A stretch of 64,000 bases of DNA from Dipteris shenzhenensis (lineage: Eukaryota > Polypodiophyta > Polypodiopsida > Gleicheniales). The position numbers and the translations under genes were made by a program. Shown here piece by piece: positions 1 through 10,606 of this stretch. The DNA is taken from assembly GCA_047967505.1 (NCBI GenBank), contig CM106538.1. One strand, written 5' to 3'. Each line of letters starts with the position of its first letter. The first letter of the stretch is position 1. The notes below the pieces were generated by a model that saw only the letters and a program-made list of their open reading frames with translations, searched no databases and had not been told where the DNA came from.

Positions 1-263
1 AGATATTGGACTCTTTGGACAATCTGGAGTGAGCATAATTTGGCATACTTGGGTCGGCAGATTCACAAGTCATATGAATCTTTTCGAGCCTCATTGCGGC
101 AATCCTTATATGATGCCTACCATGAGGGTGATATGGATGCTTCTTGCATAGAGCTTTTCTTTTTATGTTTCTGATCTTTGGGATACTCTCCATTTCGAAG
201 ACCTCCCATCATGTAAATTTATGAGCATATAAATATACTGCACTGGATATTACCCAAAAAAAA
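1..263 (+). mobile_element. LINE family 2, 3' tail
   Basis: A reading frame at the left edge gives RYWTLWTIWSEHNLAY, which resembles the W..WTIW stretch that follows the reverse transcriptase in plant LINE ORF2. It ends in a stop, followed by about 90 bp of 3' UTR that finishes ATATTACCC and a short A run (256-263). The rest of the element lies outside the window. The same 3' UTR ending recurs near 650 and 61600, which defines a family. Confidence 0.65.
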
Positions 264-281
264 GTGTGTGTGTGTGTGTGG
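264..281. repeat. (GT)n microsatellite
   Basis: About nine GT units directly follow the A run of the preceding LINE tail. Confidence 0.95.
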
Positions 282-299
282 CTTTCAATCTCGTGATTT

Positions 300-691
300 T
301 TAGTTAATGTTACAGCAGCAACTTCAGGCCTGTTTCTCTAATGCTCGCTTTGGGAAGCTTTTCTAACTGTTTGGGGTTCATCCTGTCATGTAAGGGTTTG
401 ATCTTTCCTTTCATTGGGTTCGTTATTGGGCACAAGGGACTCAATGGAAGGACCGAAACCATAGGGTCTTTGGTAACCTATCCTTGGCTAAGTATCACTT
501 CTTCTCGGCATCTCTACCGCAATCTTTCTTTGATTGCCTACATGTGCGAGATCTTGATTATCCTGCTTTTTTGCCATACAATGCGATCTTTTGATGTTGT
601 AATTACATGTCCCATTCTTGGGGACTGTTTCTTGTAATATAAAAACAAATAGATATCACCCAAAAAGATGTGTGCGCGCGCATGTGTGTGA
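300..691 (+). mobile_element. LINE family 2, second 3' tail
   Basis: A frame with HWVRYWAQGTQWKDRNHRVF aligns with the C-terminal ORF2 stretch of the copy at position 1. A similar 3' UTR follows, ending ATATCACCCAAAAA near 666, then alternating GT/GC to 691. It is a short 5'-truncated copy, as is usual for LINE insertions. Confidence 0.6.
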
Positions 692-1180
692 ATTCGCCTC
701 GGTTATGCCTCTCATACATTTGCGGTTCGGGCTGAGATGTGGCATCATTTGGCTGATTATTCCTGGAGGGGAAATGCTTTCCTATGTGGGGATCTCAACA
801 ATTTCCCTGCCACTAAGGATAGTGCTACTCATAGATCTCACATGTTGCGAAAAGAACACGTCTGATACTTTGCATGCTTGTGACTTGTGGCAGCATCTTA
901 TACCTGCTATTACTAGATACAGTTTTCATCATCACTCAATATGGTAGATGATCCATACAAGGCAATATGATGATTTCACTTGTGAGATTGCTTAGGATTA
1001 TTCTTTGTGCTTATCAGATCAAATTCTGGTATCTATCACTTTGCATTTTGGCCTCCCAGTGCATGATGAGCAGCTACCACAAAAGGCTTTTAGTGGTCAA
1101 CAATTCTTACCTTAAGCAACACGCCTTCAGCAGAATGGTTAGCGGTCTTATTAATAGACTGGTTTGCATGCCTCTGTGGA
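692..1180 (+). mobile_element. LINE family 2 endonuclease fragment
   Basis: The stretch from GCCTCGGTTATGCCTC onward matches 26345-26890 along most of its length, including the Trp-His-His-Leu-Ala-type segment and the downstream GDFNN-like region. It is a broken copy of the endonuclease part of ORF2 with several stops, truncated at both ends. Confidence 0.6.
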
Positions 1181-1194
1181 TACAGTTAGGCATG

Positions 1195-1522
1195 AGATCG
1201 CTCACACCTTGGCCAGTATCTGGACAAACATCTGGACAGACACGGTACATACTTGATGGCTATACAGGTGAGGATGCAGGGGTCTTCACGGGCAGCCTCT
1301 TCCAGCCTCTTCTTAGGAAATGGAGTGGCTCCCCTTTTTCTCGGAGTGGGTTGAGATGGCATTTCCAGCCTCAACTGTGGTTGTTTCATTGCTCTGATTA
1401 GGAGTTTTTTTTGGCCCATCTATGGTGTATTTCATGTACGGCATGATGTCGTTTCTCCCTTGAGTTTTCTTGGGGAGGGTCTTTCATACTTAATAGAAGT
1501 CTTTTTCTTGGGAAAAAAAAAT
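1195..1522 (+). mobile_element. LINE family 1, 3' tail
   Basis: Matches the tails at 20133-20404 and 31411-31772: ATGCAGGGG, then GGTTGAGATGGCATTTTCAG-like sequence, then CTTAATAGAAGTCTTTTT and a nine-base A run. It is 5' truncated and joined to the preceding family 2 piece. Confidence 0.75.
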
Positions 1523-1589
1523 TATTGGGCATGGGATCGTTTTTCTTTGGCATGCAGAACCTAATTAGAGAATATGCTTCGACCAAAGT

Positions 1590-1915
1590 TGGGTCAACAG
1601 TTCGAAAAATCAGTAGCCTAAATCTCAGCCCATCTCCCCTCTCATCCTCTCTCTTACCCTCACGTAGCCTCTCTCAATCTCAGCCCATCTACCCTCTCAC
1701 CCTCTCTCTCAGCCTCCCCTAGCCTCTCTCTCCTATCAGCCCTCCCTCTTAGTCCCTCTCTTAGCCTCTCTTCCCTAGCCTCTTAGTCTCCCCTAGCCTC
1801 TCTTCCCCTATCAGCTCTTAGCCTCTCAGCCTCCTCTAGCCTCTCCCCCTTATCAGTCTCTCCCTCTTAGTCCCCCTCTCAGCTCTCAGTCCCTCTCTTA
1901 GCCTCTCTTCCCTTA
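1590..1915. repeat. CT-rich low-complexity tract
   Basis: Irregular repeats of CTCTCTTAGCCTCTCT and CTCAGCCCATCT-like words. Open frames here follow from the pyrimidine bias and are not evidence of coding. Confidence 0.85.
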
Positions 1916-1919
1916 GTAT

Positions 1920-2740
1920 TCCAGGCTCTACCATAATGGGGCTGAATACCGGAGACAAGGGAAAAAGGCCAATGGAGGGTGAGGGGAAAAACTCCTCGAG
2001 ACAGCCGAGGCCAGGGAAAGCTCCTCGAGACAGCCAAGGTCATTAGCGCCCAGAGATGATTTGGAAGTGGAGGCCCCTTTGGAAGGCAGAGAGGTTCCCG
2101 AATTCCGGAGATGATTCGGAAGTGGAGGCCCCTTTGGAAGGCAGAGAGGTTCCCGAATTGGGTCTGACGGACACGGAGGACCCTTCCTATGAAGCTAACC
2201 CATAGGAACCGGGACAGGATGATGTGGGCCCTTCCTATAAGGATAAAACCATGAATATCAAGAACAAACCTCGTGTTGACGCCAGTCGATGCAAGTACCT
2301 CTAATATTAAAGCAGCATTTTCGCTCAAATAAAGACTTTTCTTTATGGATCTAGTCAAATATTTGACATTTTCCATGATTACCTCCCTCTCAGGCATTTA
2401 ACTACGTTGCTATTGGCTGTTAATTTGAACTTTCTGGTATTTCCTGTTTATTGGGATGATACAATGGGTTAATCACTCGCCTTACTAGTGTTAGTGGTGG
2501 CAATTGTGGGATCCACAATTGGTCCTCTGCAAACGACAGATGGATCCTTCAACAGTTTGATTCAGCCTTCCACCTTTGATTGACGAATGGCGATGACCCA
2601 TCCAGTCAATCATGTTCCACTTCGAGAATGTGTATCTTTTCCAAAGATCTGCGACGTGGAGCTTGACAGCACTCTTCACACACATCAAATGGGTCCCACC
2701 CTTCTAGATTAAAGGCTAGGGACTAGATTCTTGCGGCCTT
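1920..2740. other. Unassigned sequence, possibly LTR remnant
   Basis: No protein homology was recognised. It contains two short tandem duplications and an AATAAAG signal near 2327, which would suit a decayed LTR. No matching partner was found in the window. From 2440 to 2740 nothing further is visible except an imperfect palindrome around CAATTGTGGGATCC. Confidence 0.35.
2052..2161. repeat. Tandem duplication, 55-bp unit
   Basis: Two adjacent copies of about 55 bp starting GATGATT(T/C)GGAAGTGGAG and ending GGTTCCCGAATT. Just upstream, near 1990-2045, a shorter unit containing CTCCTCGAGACAGCC is also doubled. Confidence 0.9.
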
Positions 2741-5530
2741 ATCTGAGGACCTTGCCCCGCATCTCCTAAAAAATATTGGATCATATTGGGACGAGGATTC
2801 TTTCAGGTAGCTTTTGACTCTCCTAGATCTGTGAGCAATGTTCTCAATACCAACCCTTTAGCGCTTGGTCCCGGGAAGATCTTCTTCAAGCCCTTCTCTC
2901 TTGGATTTGACCCAAAAGAGGAGGATAGGTAGAGGATATATCCATTTATAAGATTAACATGTCTGTCCCAGGTGTACCATCAACTCCTTGCCACGATCGG
3001 AGCCACATTTGGAGTGGTCGCTATGATCCCCCGGCCCTGGATTGCCCTCTTTAGTGGCAGAGGCAATCAGATCGGATGGGGTGCCTATGGTTAGGGTTAT
3101 TGTCTCTGACCTGAACATTTCGGATGACCACATTATTTTCCCTTCTTTTTCAGCTTTCTAGACTCCAGATCCCTCTCAAGTCGCGGCCACCATTGTACCG
3201 GATCTAGTCATGGTTAGGACCAGTGCTACATATATTTCTTAAGGTCCTGGCCCCTCATCAGAGAAGTCCCATTCTTCCTCTGCTTTCCATACTCATTTCA
3301 TTAATTCCAAGCACAGGGTGGGCTTTTGCCTCATCTCCTCCTTTGAGTACAAGGATTTTACTCACTCGGGCGGCATGCATATTTCACAAGAACTCTTTTT
3401 CTACCTTCGCGGACTATGGTGAGGAGATATGGGCTCTTTCCCCTGAGGACTACCCTAGTCTCGCTCACGCATAATGCCAAGAGGCCCATTATCCCAGAGG
3501 GGTTTAATTCTGCCACTAGGTTGGGTAAGGTGTTCCATCCTACTTCCCCCCGCCGATGAGGATTGTTAGTTGGAACATTCAGGGCCTCAGTGTTGTGCCC
3601 CACCACCATCAAAGGCAGCTAATTCGCAATCCGCTTCATCTAGGTGTCATTGGTGGCGCTATTGATATTCTTTGTCTTCAAAATCACAAACTAGATACCG
3701 TAGATTGCTCAAAGTTTGGTAAATTACTTTCAAGTCATACTTTTTGTCTTCTACTTTGGGCACAAGGAGGGGAACATGCATTTTAGTTTTAGATTGTTTT
3801 CTTTCCCTTGTGGTTGGAGATGGTGTCATTATGCCCTCTAGATCACAGTGGATAATCGTATTGATTAGTGGACATAAGGTCAGACTTCTCAACCTCTATG
3901 ACCCCAACAACAGAGGGGATCATATCCTTTTTTAGAAGGAAGGAACTCTCTTGGGCTTCCATTGTAGAGTCATGGATTATTGGAGGTGACTTCTACATGG
4001 TGGAGTTGCCTTCAGAAAAAAAGAGGGGGAGAGAAGGTGGCATTTACTCTCTTGAGAAAGCAACTTGGGATGCCTTTCTTTTTCAATACAGTTGCATAGA
4101 TGGAAAGACGATACCTTTTACACTTTGCCACACTCGCTCTAGTTCTCTTGGTCAGACAAAAGATTGCAAATGCACATCCATGCATGGATATACAGATTCT
4201 ATGTTGATGATTGGGCACTTAATAGAGGAGGTTCAGTATGCATTACACCAGGGATTACCACTTCGGATCATTTTTCAAAGGTTCTTAATGATTGCTGAGT
4301 CTCATGAGAGGCACTGTCTAGATTCACTGTATGCGGAGGAGAGCCTCATGGAGGATGTTTTACAGATATGGATTTCTCATTTGCAAGGTGGAGTGTCATT
4401 ACCTTCACATGTTGCAATAGCCTTGTCTAGTGTTAGTGATTTTAAACATACCGATTGCTAACACCGGGCGACATGAGATTCTCAAGCAGGAGAGGAGCTC
4501 TGCGAACAGTTAGCAGCCCTCCAGAGGGAAGAGCAAAAAAGGCCCACAGATGCTTGGATTCAGGATCGCCTTGCTGTAGGCAAGGACTCATATGCCAATC
4601 TTGCTAGATCACAGAGCATACTATGCCTTCCATGCACAGGAATCCTTCTAGATTCAGATAGGAGGAAGAGTCAATAAGCACTTTTTCTCTACTCTCCGCC
4701 CAAGACATGGTAGAGAGGGTGTGCCTCAGCTTATTGACTATGACAGGGTTTTGCAGACAAATCCTGACACCATCATGCAGATTGCTACAGACTTTTATGC
4801 CTTCCTTCTATCAATAGATCTTGATTCATCTACCAAAGATGATGCCAGACATATGGTTTGGCAGAGTGATCTGGTATTGGTGAGACCATATATGACAAAT
4901 TTACTTGATGCCCCTTCACCAATATGAAATTCAGGACTGCACTTCATGCCCTTCACGAGGGTAGATGCCTGTGGAATGACACCTCTCTTTTTTATTGCTT
5001 TTTGGGACATGATTGGGGACCATGTTACCTCATCCCTACATGGCGTATGTGACTCTCGTACAACACCTGATTCAATTACAGAGGGTCTCTTTCCAATGGA
5101 GACCCATCACCTTGTTGGGAACATTTTTACAAGATTTTGGCCAAAGCAATAAGTTTGTGTTTGCAGTCGATTCTTTCTGATCTTATCCATGATATGTAGA
5201 CTAGCTTCATGCATGGCCATGGCAGAAGCATTTTTTATAATATTTTTCTTTCTGGGAAGCTTCACATTGGGCTATGCAAAGTGGCTAGCGCCTTGCCATT
5301 CTACTCTTGGATTTTGAAAAGACATATGATGGAGTAGAATGGAATTTTTTGGAAGGTACCCTTGCACACCTTGAATTCTCAAATGTATGGATTAGAGGAG
5401 TTTTATCCTCATATAAATCAGCCCACAGCCAGGTGTTCCTCAAAGGAGAAAGGGAGAATAGATTTCGCATTTCCAGCTAAGTTCATGAGGGATGTCTCCT
5501 TGCCCCTTTCTTGTATTTATTTGTGGCTGA
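2741..5530 (+). mobile_element. LINE family 1, copy A (degraded, 5' and 3' incomplete)
   Basis: In order it holds the C-terminal part of ORF1 (2741-3545), the endonuclease (3556-4380) and part of the reverse transcriptase (4381-5530). All parts match copies B and C but are more diverged and full of stops and frameshifts. It stops abruptly at 5530 inside the RT, in the FLFVAEA-equivalent region, where a copia LTR begins. This is the oldest-looking LINE copy in the window. Confidence 0.85.
3556..5528 (+). pseudogene. LINE ORF2 remnant (endonuclease + partial RT)
   Basis: Starts with MRIVSWNIQGLSVVP, equivalent to the ATG start used in copies B and C. APE-type endonuclease landmarks survive: WNIQGL, an altered LQNHKLD in place of LQEHKLD (the catalytic Glu codon is changed), and IIGGDF. 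RT landmarks further on include a LNYDRVL-like linker and a damaged DFEKTYD-like motif A near 5310. Frames change at several places. The C-terminal RT, zf-RVT and tail are missing because the copy is interrupted at 5530. Function is lost. Confidence 0.8.
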
Positions 5531-5716
5531 TGTAGAAACAAAATGGAGATGGATTGTGAACACAAGAGAGCAAGAAGTGAACACAAGTGAACTCCAACTA
5601 AAATATTCAACCAAATGAAGTACAAGTACTTGGTATATATAGTCGAAGCACTAACACACATAATAGACTTAAGTCCTGGTCTATCCTACACCACTATATC
5701 ATTGTATATCTCTACA
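5531..5716 (-). repeat. copia LTR, 186 bp
   Basis: On the reverse strand it begins TGTAGA and ends TCTACA, a 6-bp terminal inverted repeat of the TG..CA type. It is preceded by a polypurine tract (GAGGGGGGATT, plus-strand 5717-5727). No second LTR is present, so this is the 3' LTR of a truncated element that interrupts LINE copy A. Confidence 0.75.
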
Positions 5717-5996
5717 AATCCCCCCTCAATGATATGGCTGAAGTACTCTAAAATGATCTCGGAAGTACCTAAAGTACCATGGTTGCACAAATTCATCCAC
5801 ATGTGGATATAGCAACCTATGGGAGTACAAAGAAAACCAATGTCATTTTACAACCCCCTTGACATTGTTTGAATGTCTCTAATCCCCAGGCCATGTCGAT
5901 GACGTGTAAAGAGAGGCGTTGATAGGCTTTTCGTCAAGATATCCGCCACATTGTCCTCAGTGGAACAATATGTAAGATCAATGAAGCCATCCTGAA
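5717..5996 (-). pseudogene. copia polyprotein C-terminus (RNase H end)
   Basis: The reverse strand reads IDLTYCSTEDNVADILTKSL, the hallmark C-terminal end of Ty1/copia RNase H (TKxxVADxxTK type). About 110 bp of 3' UTR and a PPT follow. The 3' UTR resembles that of the copia at 33.3 kb (shared GGCTGAAGTACTCT and GGATATAGC(A/T)ACCTATG). The upstream side is cut at about 5996, where the reading frame passes without a stop into LINE copy B. Confidence 0.85.
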
Positions 5997-7257
5997 TAAA
6001 ATCTGTTGCTAAATGCATGACGGTTTCCGGATGGGACTGCAAAACGCCGTTAGAGTCAATAAGTTGCCTGACACTCTCTCTACTATGTCTGGGGCCAAGG
6101 GTAGAGAAAAAGTGTTTATTGACTCTCCCTCCCATCTGTATCCAAAAGGACTCCCGTGCATGGAAGGCATACTCTGCTTTCTGATCAAGCAAGGTCTGCA
6201 AGTGAGCCCTTGCCACAGCAAGGCGCTCCTGTATCCAAGCATCTGATGGTCGTTTCTGCTCGTCCCTCTGAAGGGCTGCCAACTGCCGGCGGATACCGAT
6301 CTCTCGCCTGAGTACCTCACCTCGCCGGAGCACTAGCAACTGAGTGATAGAAGTCGCTGATACTGTCAAGTGCTGTGGCCACATGTGAAGGATCGGCCAC
6401 CCCCCTGCATATGAGAAACCCAGATCTCCAACAGTGCCTCTATGAGAGTCTCATTCGTGTATAAGGCGTCTGGGATCCTAATACTGTGAGACCGTCCTCT
6501 CAGATGAGGCTCTGAAATGGACAAAATTACCGGAAAATGGTCTGAAGTGGAAACATCGGGTGCAATGCAAACTGTCCCCCCTCTATCAAGAGCCCAGTCA
6601 CCCACATAGAATCTGTCAATCCGAGCATGGATAGGCATCTGCACCCTATGGTTCGACCATGAAAACAAAAGTGACTGAGACTGAACAAGAAATGCATCAT
6701 TTGACCAAACATCTCTGCCATTGAACCTGAACAAGAAGGCATCCCAGGCTGCTCTCTCAAGGGAGTGGATACCACCTTCTCTGCCCCCTTTCTTATCAAA
6801 AGGTGCCTCAACCATGTTGAAGTCACCTCCAATAATCCATGAATCCGCAATGTCAACCCACGAGAGCAACTCTTTCCAAAACAAAACACGGTCCCCTCCG
6901 TTGTTCGGAGCATAAAGGTTGAGGAAACCAACCTTACATCCGTCAATCAGAAGTAAAACCCACTAGGCCCTAGAGGGGGTTATGGTACCGTGTCCAATGA
7001 CCAGACGGAGAATAGAGTCTGAAATTGAAATGCATGTAGCTCCTCTGGTTCCCAAGGCAGGAAGTCAAAAAGTCCGGCCTGAGAGCAGCTTACTTGGAGC
7101 AATCTCTAATATCCAGTTTGTGTTCCTGAAGAAAAAGAATGTCTAGGGAACCACCTGAAACACCTGGATGGAGCTGATTCCTGATCAGCTGTCTGCGACG
7201 GCGATGAGGGATGCCGCCCAATCCCTGTATATTCCAATTCCAACTGGCTATCCTCAT
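5997..7257 (-). pseudogene. LINE ORF2 remnant, endonuclease and linker (copy B)
   Basis: The ATG at 7257-7255 gives MRIASW, then a small in-frame duplication (NWNIQGL). This is followed by the endonuclease landmarks LQEHKLD, IIGGDFNMVE and SDHFPVIL, and the linker RLAVARAHLQTLLDQ. A frame break near 6390-6400 falls in a C/G homopolymer (HMQGG region). Copy C breaks at the same place with a different run length. The RT is absent because the copy joins copia sequence at 5996. APE-type endonucleases nick the target in target-primed reverse transcription; this copy is not functional. Confidence 0.85.
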
Positions 7258-7487
7258 CGGCGGGAGGAAGTGGGTTGGAATACCTTATCTAACGTGGTGG
7301 CGGAAACAAAAGCCTCTACCGGAGCAGACCTCCTGCCATACATACGAGGTCCGAGGGGAGGAAAGTCCACAGGTGAAGGATCTCTCAACAGGGATGCCGA
7401 TAACTGGCTCTCCAAAAGTAGATGGTACAAAATCATCATCTGGGAGGCTAGAGAGGTCCTCCAAAGCGGAAAAAGAGTTCCGCTGAG
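5997..7487 (-). repeat. Inverted repeat, left arm
   Basis: Reverse complement of 9112-10606 with about 95 per cent identity by eye. Shared endpoints are ..ACAGATTTT and ..AACTCTTTTTCCGC. Spacer is about 1.6 kb. Confidence 0.85.
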
Positions 7488-8640
7488 CCAGTCCTGGGGA
7501 GGGGGTACGAAGGCTTCCTACCGAAGCAGGAAGAGAATGTAAAACCCCCTTCCCTCTATCCAAAGAGGGAGGCACATGTACTGGATCCTGATCAAAAAGT
7601 GGTGCAAACAAGGTGCCAACAACCTGCGCTGCTGAGGAAGGTACAGCGTGATCCAAGGGTGGAGTCGAACAAGGCTCTTGAACAGTAGTCTCCTCCTGAG
7701 GCTCCAAGGGGATAGCCTCCGAAGAGGTGGAGGAGTGAACTAGAGTAGAGGGCCTAGCCGTGACCGGGAGCCCACCGTGGGCCAGAGGTGGCGCAGGGTG
7801 CTGAAGGGACTCGAGTAGCCCTAGGAGAGGGGGGAGCCCGTGTCTAAGGCCGTGTTTGTGGAGCGGTATGTCCTACTCCAGCTCTCTGTCGTAAGCTAGT
7901 ACGAGCTGGTTGCTTTGTGGGCCTCTTTTTCTTCTTTGGGCAATCTCTGGCGAAGTGTCCCGAGGATCTGCAAATCTTGCACTGGTCCTGCCGACCTGCA
8001 ACCTCAAATCTCTGGCGGAAGAAAGACCCATCGAGTCGCTGTAGTATGATGTGGTCATCTAAAATATTGGGGTCCTAGACAATGACCCTAACCCTGGGTA
8101 CCCCGTCCATCCTAACCGCCTCAGCAGCCGAAGAGGGCTCGCCAAGGAGAGGGGGGATCTCTGCCACCACACCAAACCTCTTGCCAATAACTGAAAGAAG
8201 CCGGTGATAAACTGAGGAAAGACCAGGGAACCTGATGAAAACAGAAACTCCCTTCTTGTCCTCTTCAACTGGGTCATGAAAAGGAAACAAAAAGATCCTC
8301 CTATAGCCTAGAAGTAGAAACCCGGCCTTTAACAGGTCTCTTGTGACGTCCGGGGAATCTAGGCACACCTAAAAGAAACCCCGTCCCAACAAACGAACAT
8401 CCTTGAGGTGGGGGGCGAGGTCCTGAGGAAGCGCCGACAGCATCCAATCTCTAGCTTGTGACCTGGAGAGATGTGAACCATGAATGCGTGCGAAGAGAGT
8501 CGTGGAACACTCATGTTCGAAATCCTTTTGCAACTGCTGTAGCTCGTCTTTTGAAAAAGTGAGTTCTCGCGGCCGGTGTGAGCGGAGACGGATTGACTGA
8601 ATGGGAACCCATTCGTCAATCGAGGTGTGTTGGCCGATTC
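7285..8640 (-). pseudogene. LINE ORF1 remnant with CCHC knuckle (copy B)
   Basis: Segments in order on the reverse strand: N-terminal part (8640-8359) with one frameshift, a basic/hydrophobic RNA-binding-like segment RIFLFPFHDPVEED..., a CCHC knuckle CKICRSSGHFARDC (around 7980-7940), and a low-complexity C-terminal region ending near 7285. The stop lies 27 bp before the ORF2 ATG, the usual ORF1-ORF2 spacing. ORF1 proteins coat LINE RNA. Frames are broken by at least two indels or stops. Confidence 0.7.
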
Positions 8641-8689
8641 AAACACAAAAAAAAAAACTCCGTCCGCTTTCCTGAATCCCAGGAGACCT

Positions 8690-9110
8690 CTATAGGAGAA
8701 TAGGGGTAATCCAGATGAAGGAGAGGGTGAAGAAGAAGGGAGAGAGAAGAAAAAACCAGGGGGAGACAGCGGGGAGGTGGGAAGAGGAGGGGAGGATAGG
8801 GGAGAGGAGGAGTGGAGGAGAGGGGGAGAAAAGGAGTAGAGGAGAGGGGAAGGAGAAGGGAGGAGAAGCAGCAGTAGGCTGCAGCGGGGGGAAAGCAGCA
8901 GCAGGAGCGGGGGGGGAGCAGCAGGCTGCAGCGCAGGGGGAGCAACAGCAAGCACGGGGGGGGAGGAGGTTGCAGCGCAGGGGGGGAGGCTGCAGCGCGG
9001 GGGAAGGGGCAGTGCGGGGGAGAGGGCAGGTAGGAGGGGGCAGCGAGGAGGGAAGGGAGGGGGCAGCGAGGAGGGAGCAAGAGGAGCAGCAGGGAGTGGG
9101 GAGAGAGGCA
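8690..9110. repeat. Purine-rich (GGA/GGGG) low-complexity tract
   Basis: Plus strand made almost only of G and A with scattered GCAGC words. It separates the head-to-head LINE copies B and C. It may be the pyrimidine-rich 5' UTR of copy B read on the opposite strand. Long proline/leucine-rich frames on the reverse strand result from composition. Confidence 0.8.
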
Positions 9111-9111
9111 G

Positions 9112-10606
9112 CAAGGAACTCTTTTTCCGCTTTGGAGGACCTCTCTAGCCTCCCAAATGATGATTTTGTACCCTCTACTTTTGGAGAGTCAGTTATCGGC
9201 ATCCCTATGAGAGATCCTTCTCTCTCTCACTTGTGGACTTTCCTCCCCTCGGACCTCGTGTGTATGGCAGGAGGTCTGCTCTGGTAGAGGCTTATGTTTC
9301 CGCCACCAGGTCGGGTAAGGTATTCCAACCCACTTCCTCCCGCCGATGAGGATAGCCAGTTGGAATATACAGGGATTGGGCGGCATCCCTCATCGCCGTC
9401 GCAGACAACTGATCAGGAATCAGCTCCATCCAGGTGTTTCAGGTGGTTCCCTAGACATTCTTTTTCTTCAGGAACACAAACTGGATATCAAAGATTGCTC
9501 CAAGTCAGGTAAGCTGCTCTCAGACCGGACTTTTTGGCTTCCTGCCTTGGGAACCAGAGGAGCTACATGCATTTCAGTTTCAGACTCTATTCTCCCTCTG
9601 GTCATTGGACACGGTACCATAACACCCTCTAGGGCCCAGTGGGTTTTACTTCTGATTGACGGACGTAAGGTTGGTTTCCTCAACCTTTATGCTCCGAACA
9701 ACAGAGGGGACCGTGTTTTGTTTTGGAAAGAGTTACTCTCGTGGGCTGACATTGCGGATTCATGGATTATTGGAGGTGACTTCAACATGGTTGAGGCACC
9801 TTCTGATAAGAAAGGGGGCAGAGAAGGTGGTATCCACTCCCTTGAGAGAGCAGCCTGGGATGCCTTCTTGTTCAAGTTCAGTGGCAGAGATGTTTGGTCA
9901 GATGATGCATTTCTTGTTCAGTCTCAGTCACTTTTGTTTTCATGGTCGAACCATAGGGTGCAGATGCCTATCCATGCTCGGATTGACAGATTCTATGTGG
10001 GTGACTGGGCTCTTGATAGAGGGGGGACAGTTTGCATAGCACCCGATGTTTCCACTTCCGACCATTTTCCGGTAATTTTGTCCATTTCAGAGCCTCATCT
10101 GAGAGGACGGTCTCACAGTATCAGGATCCCAGACGCCTTATACACGGATGAGACTCTCATAGAGGCAGTGTTGGAAATCTGGGTTTCTCATATGCAGGGG
10201 GGGTGGCCGGTCCTTCACATGTGGCCACAGCACTTGACAATATCAGCGACTTCTATCACTCAGTTGCTAGTGCTCGGCGAGGTGAGGTACTCAGGCGAGA
10301 GATCGGTATCCGCCAGCAGTTGGCAGCCCTTCAGAGGGAGGAGCAGAGACGACCATCAGATGCTTGGATACAGGAGCGCCTTGCTGTGGCAAGGGCTCAC
10401 TTGCAGACCTTGCTTGATCAGAGAGCAGAGTATGCCTTCCATGCACGGGAATCCTTTTCGATACAGATGGGAGGGAGAGTCAATAAACACTTTTTCTCTA
10501 CACTTGGCCCCAGACATAGTAGAGAGAGTGTCAGGCAGCTTATTGACTCTGACGGCGTTTTGCAGTCCCATCCGGAAACCGTCATGCATTTAGCGACAGA
10601 TTTTTA
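9112..10606 (+). repeat. Inverted repeat, right arm
   Basis: Partner of 5997-7487; see that arm. Both arms are LINE family 1 sequence (end of ORF1, endonuclease, linker). Confidence 0.85.

Larger units (their letters stand above)
5997..8640 (-). mobile_element. LINE family 1, copy B
   Basis: Reverse-strand element with ORF1 (8640 to 7285) and the first half of ORF2 (7257 to 5997). It ends inside the endonuclease-RT linker at LATDF, where copia sequence begins. It is roughly 95 per cent identical, by eye, to copy C over 1.5 kb. The CT-rich sense strand upstream of 8690 may be its 5' UTR. Confidence 0.85.

Noticed and set aside
8359-9202. Pro-rich reverse-strand frames over the purine tract
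   Set aside because: Compositional; only the part below about 8640 resembles LINE ORF1.
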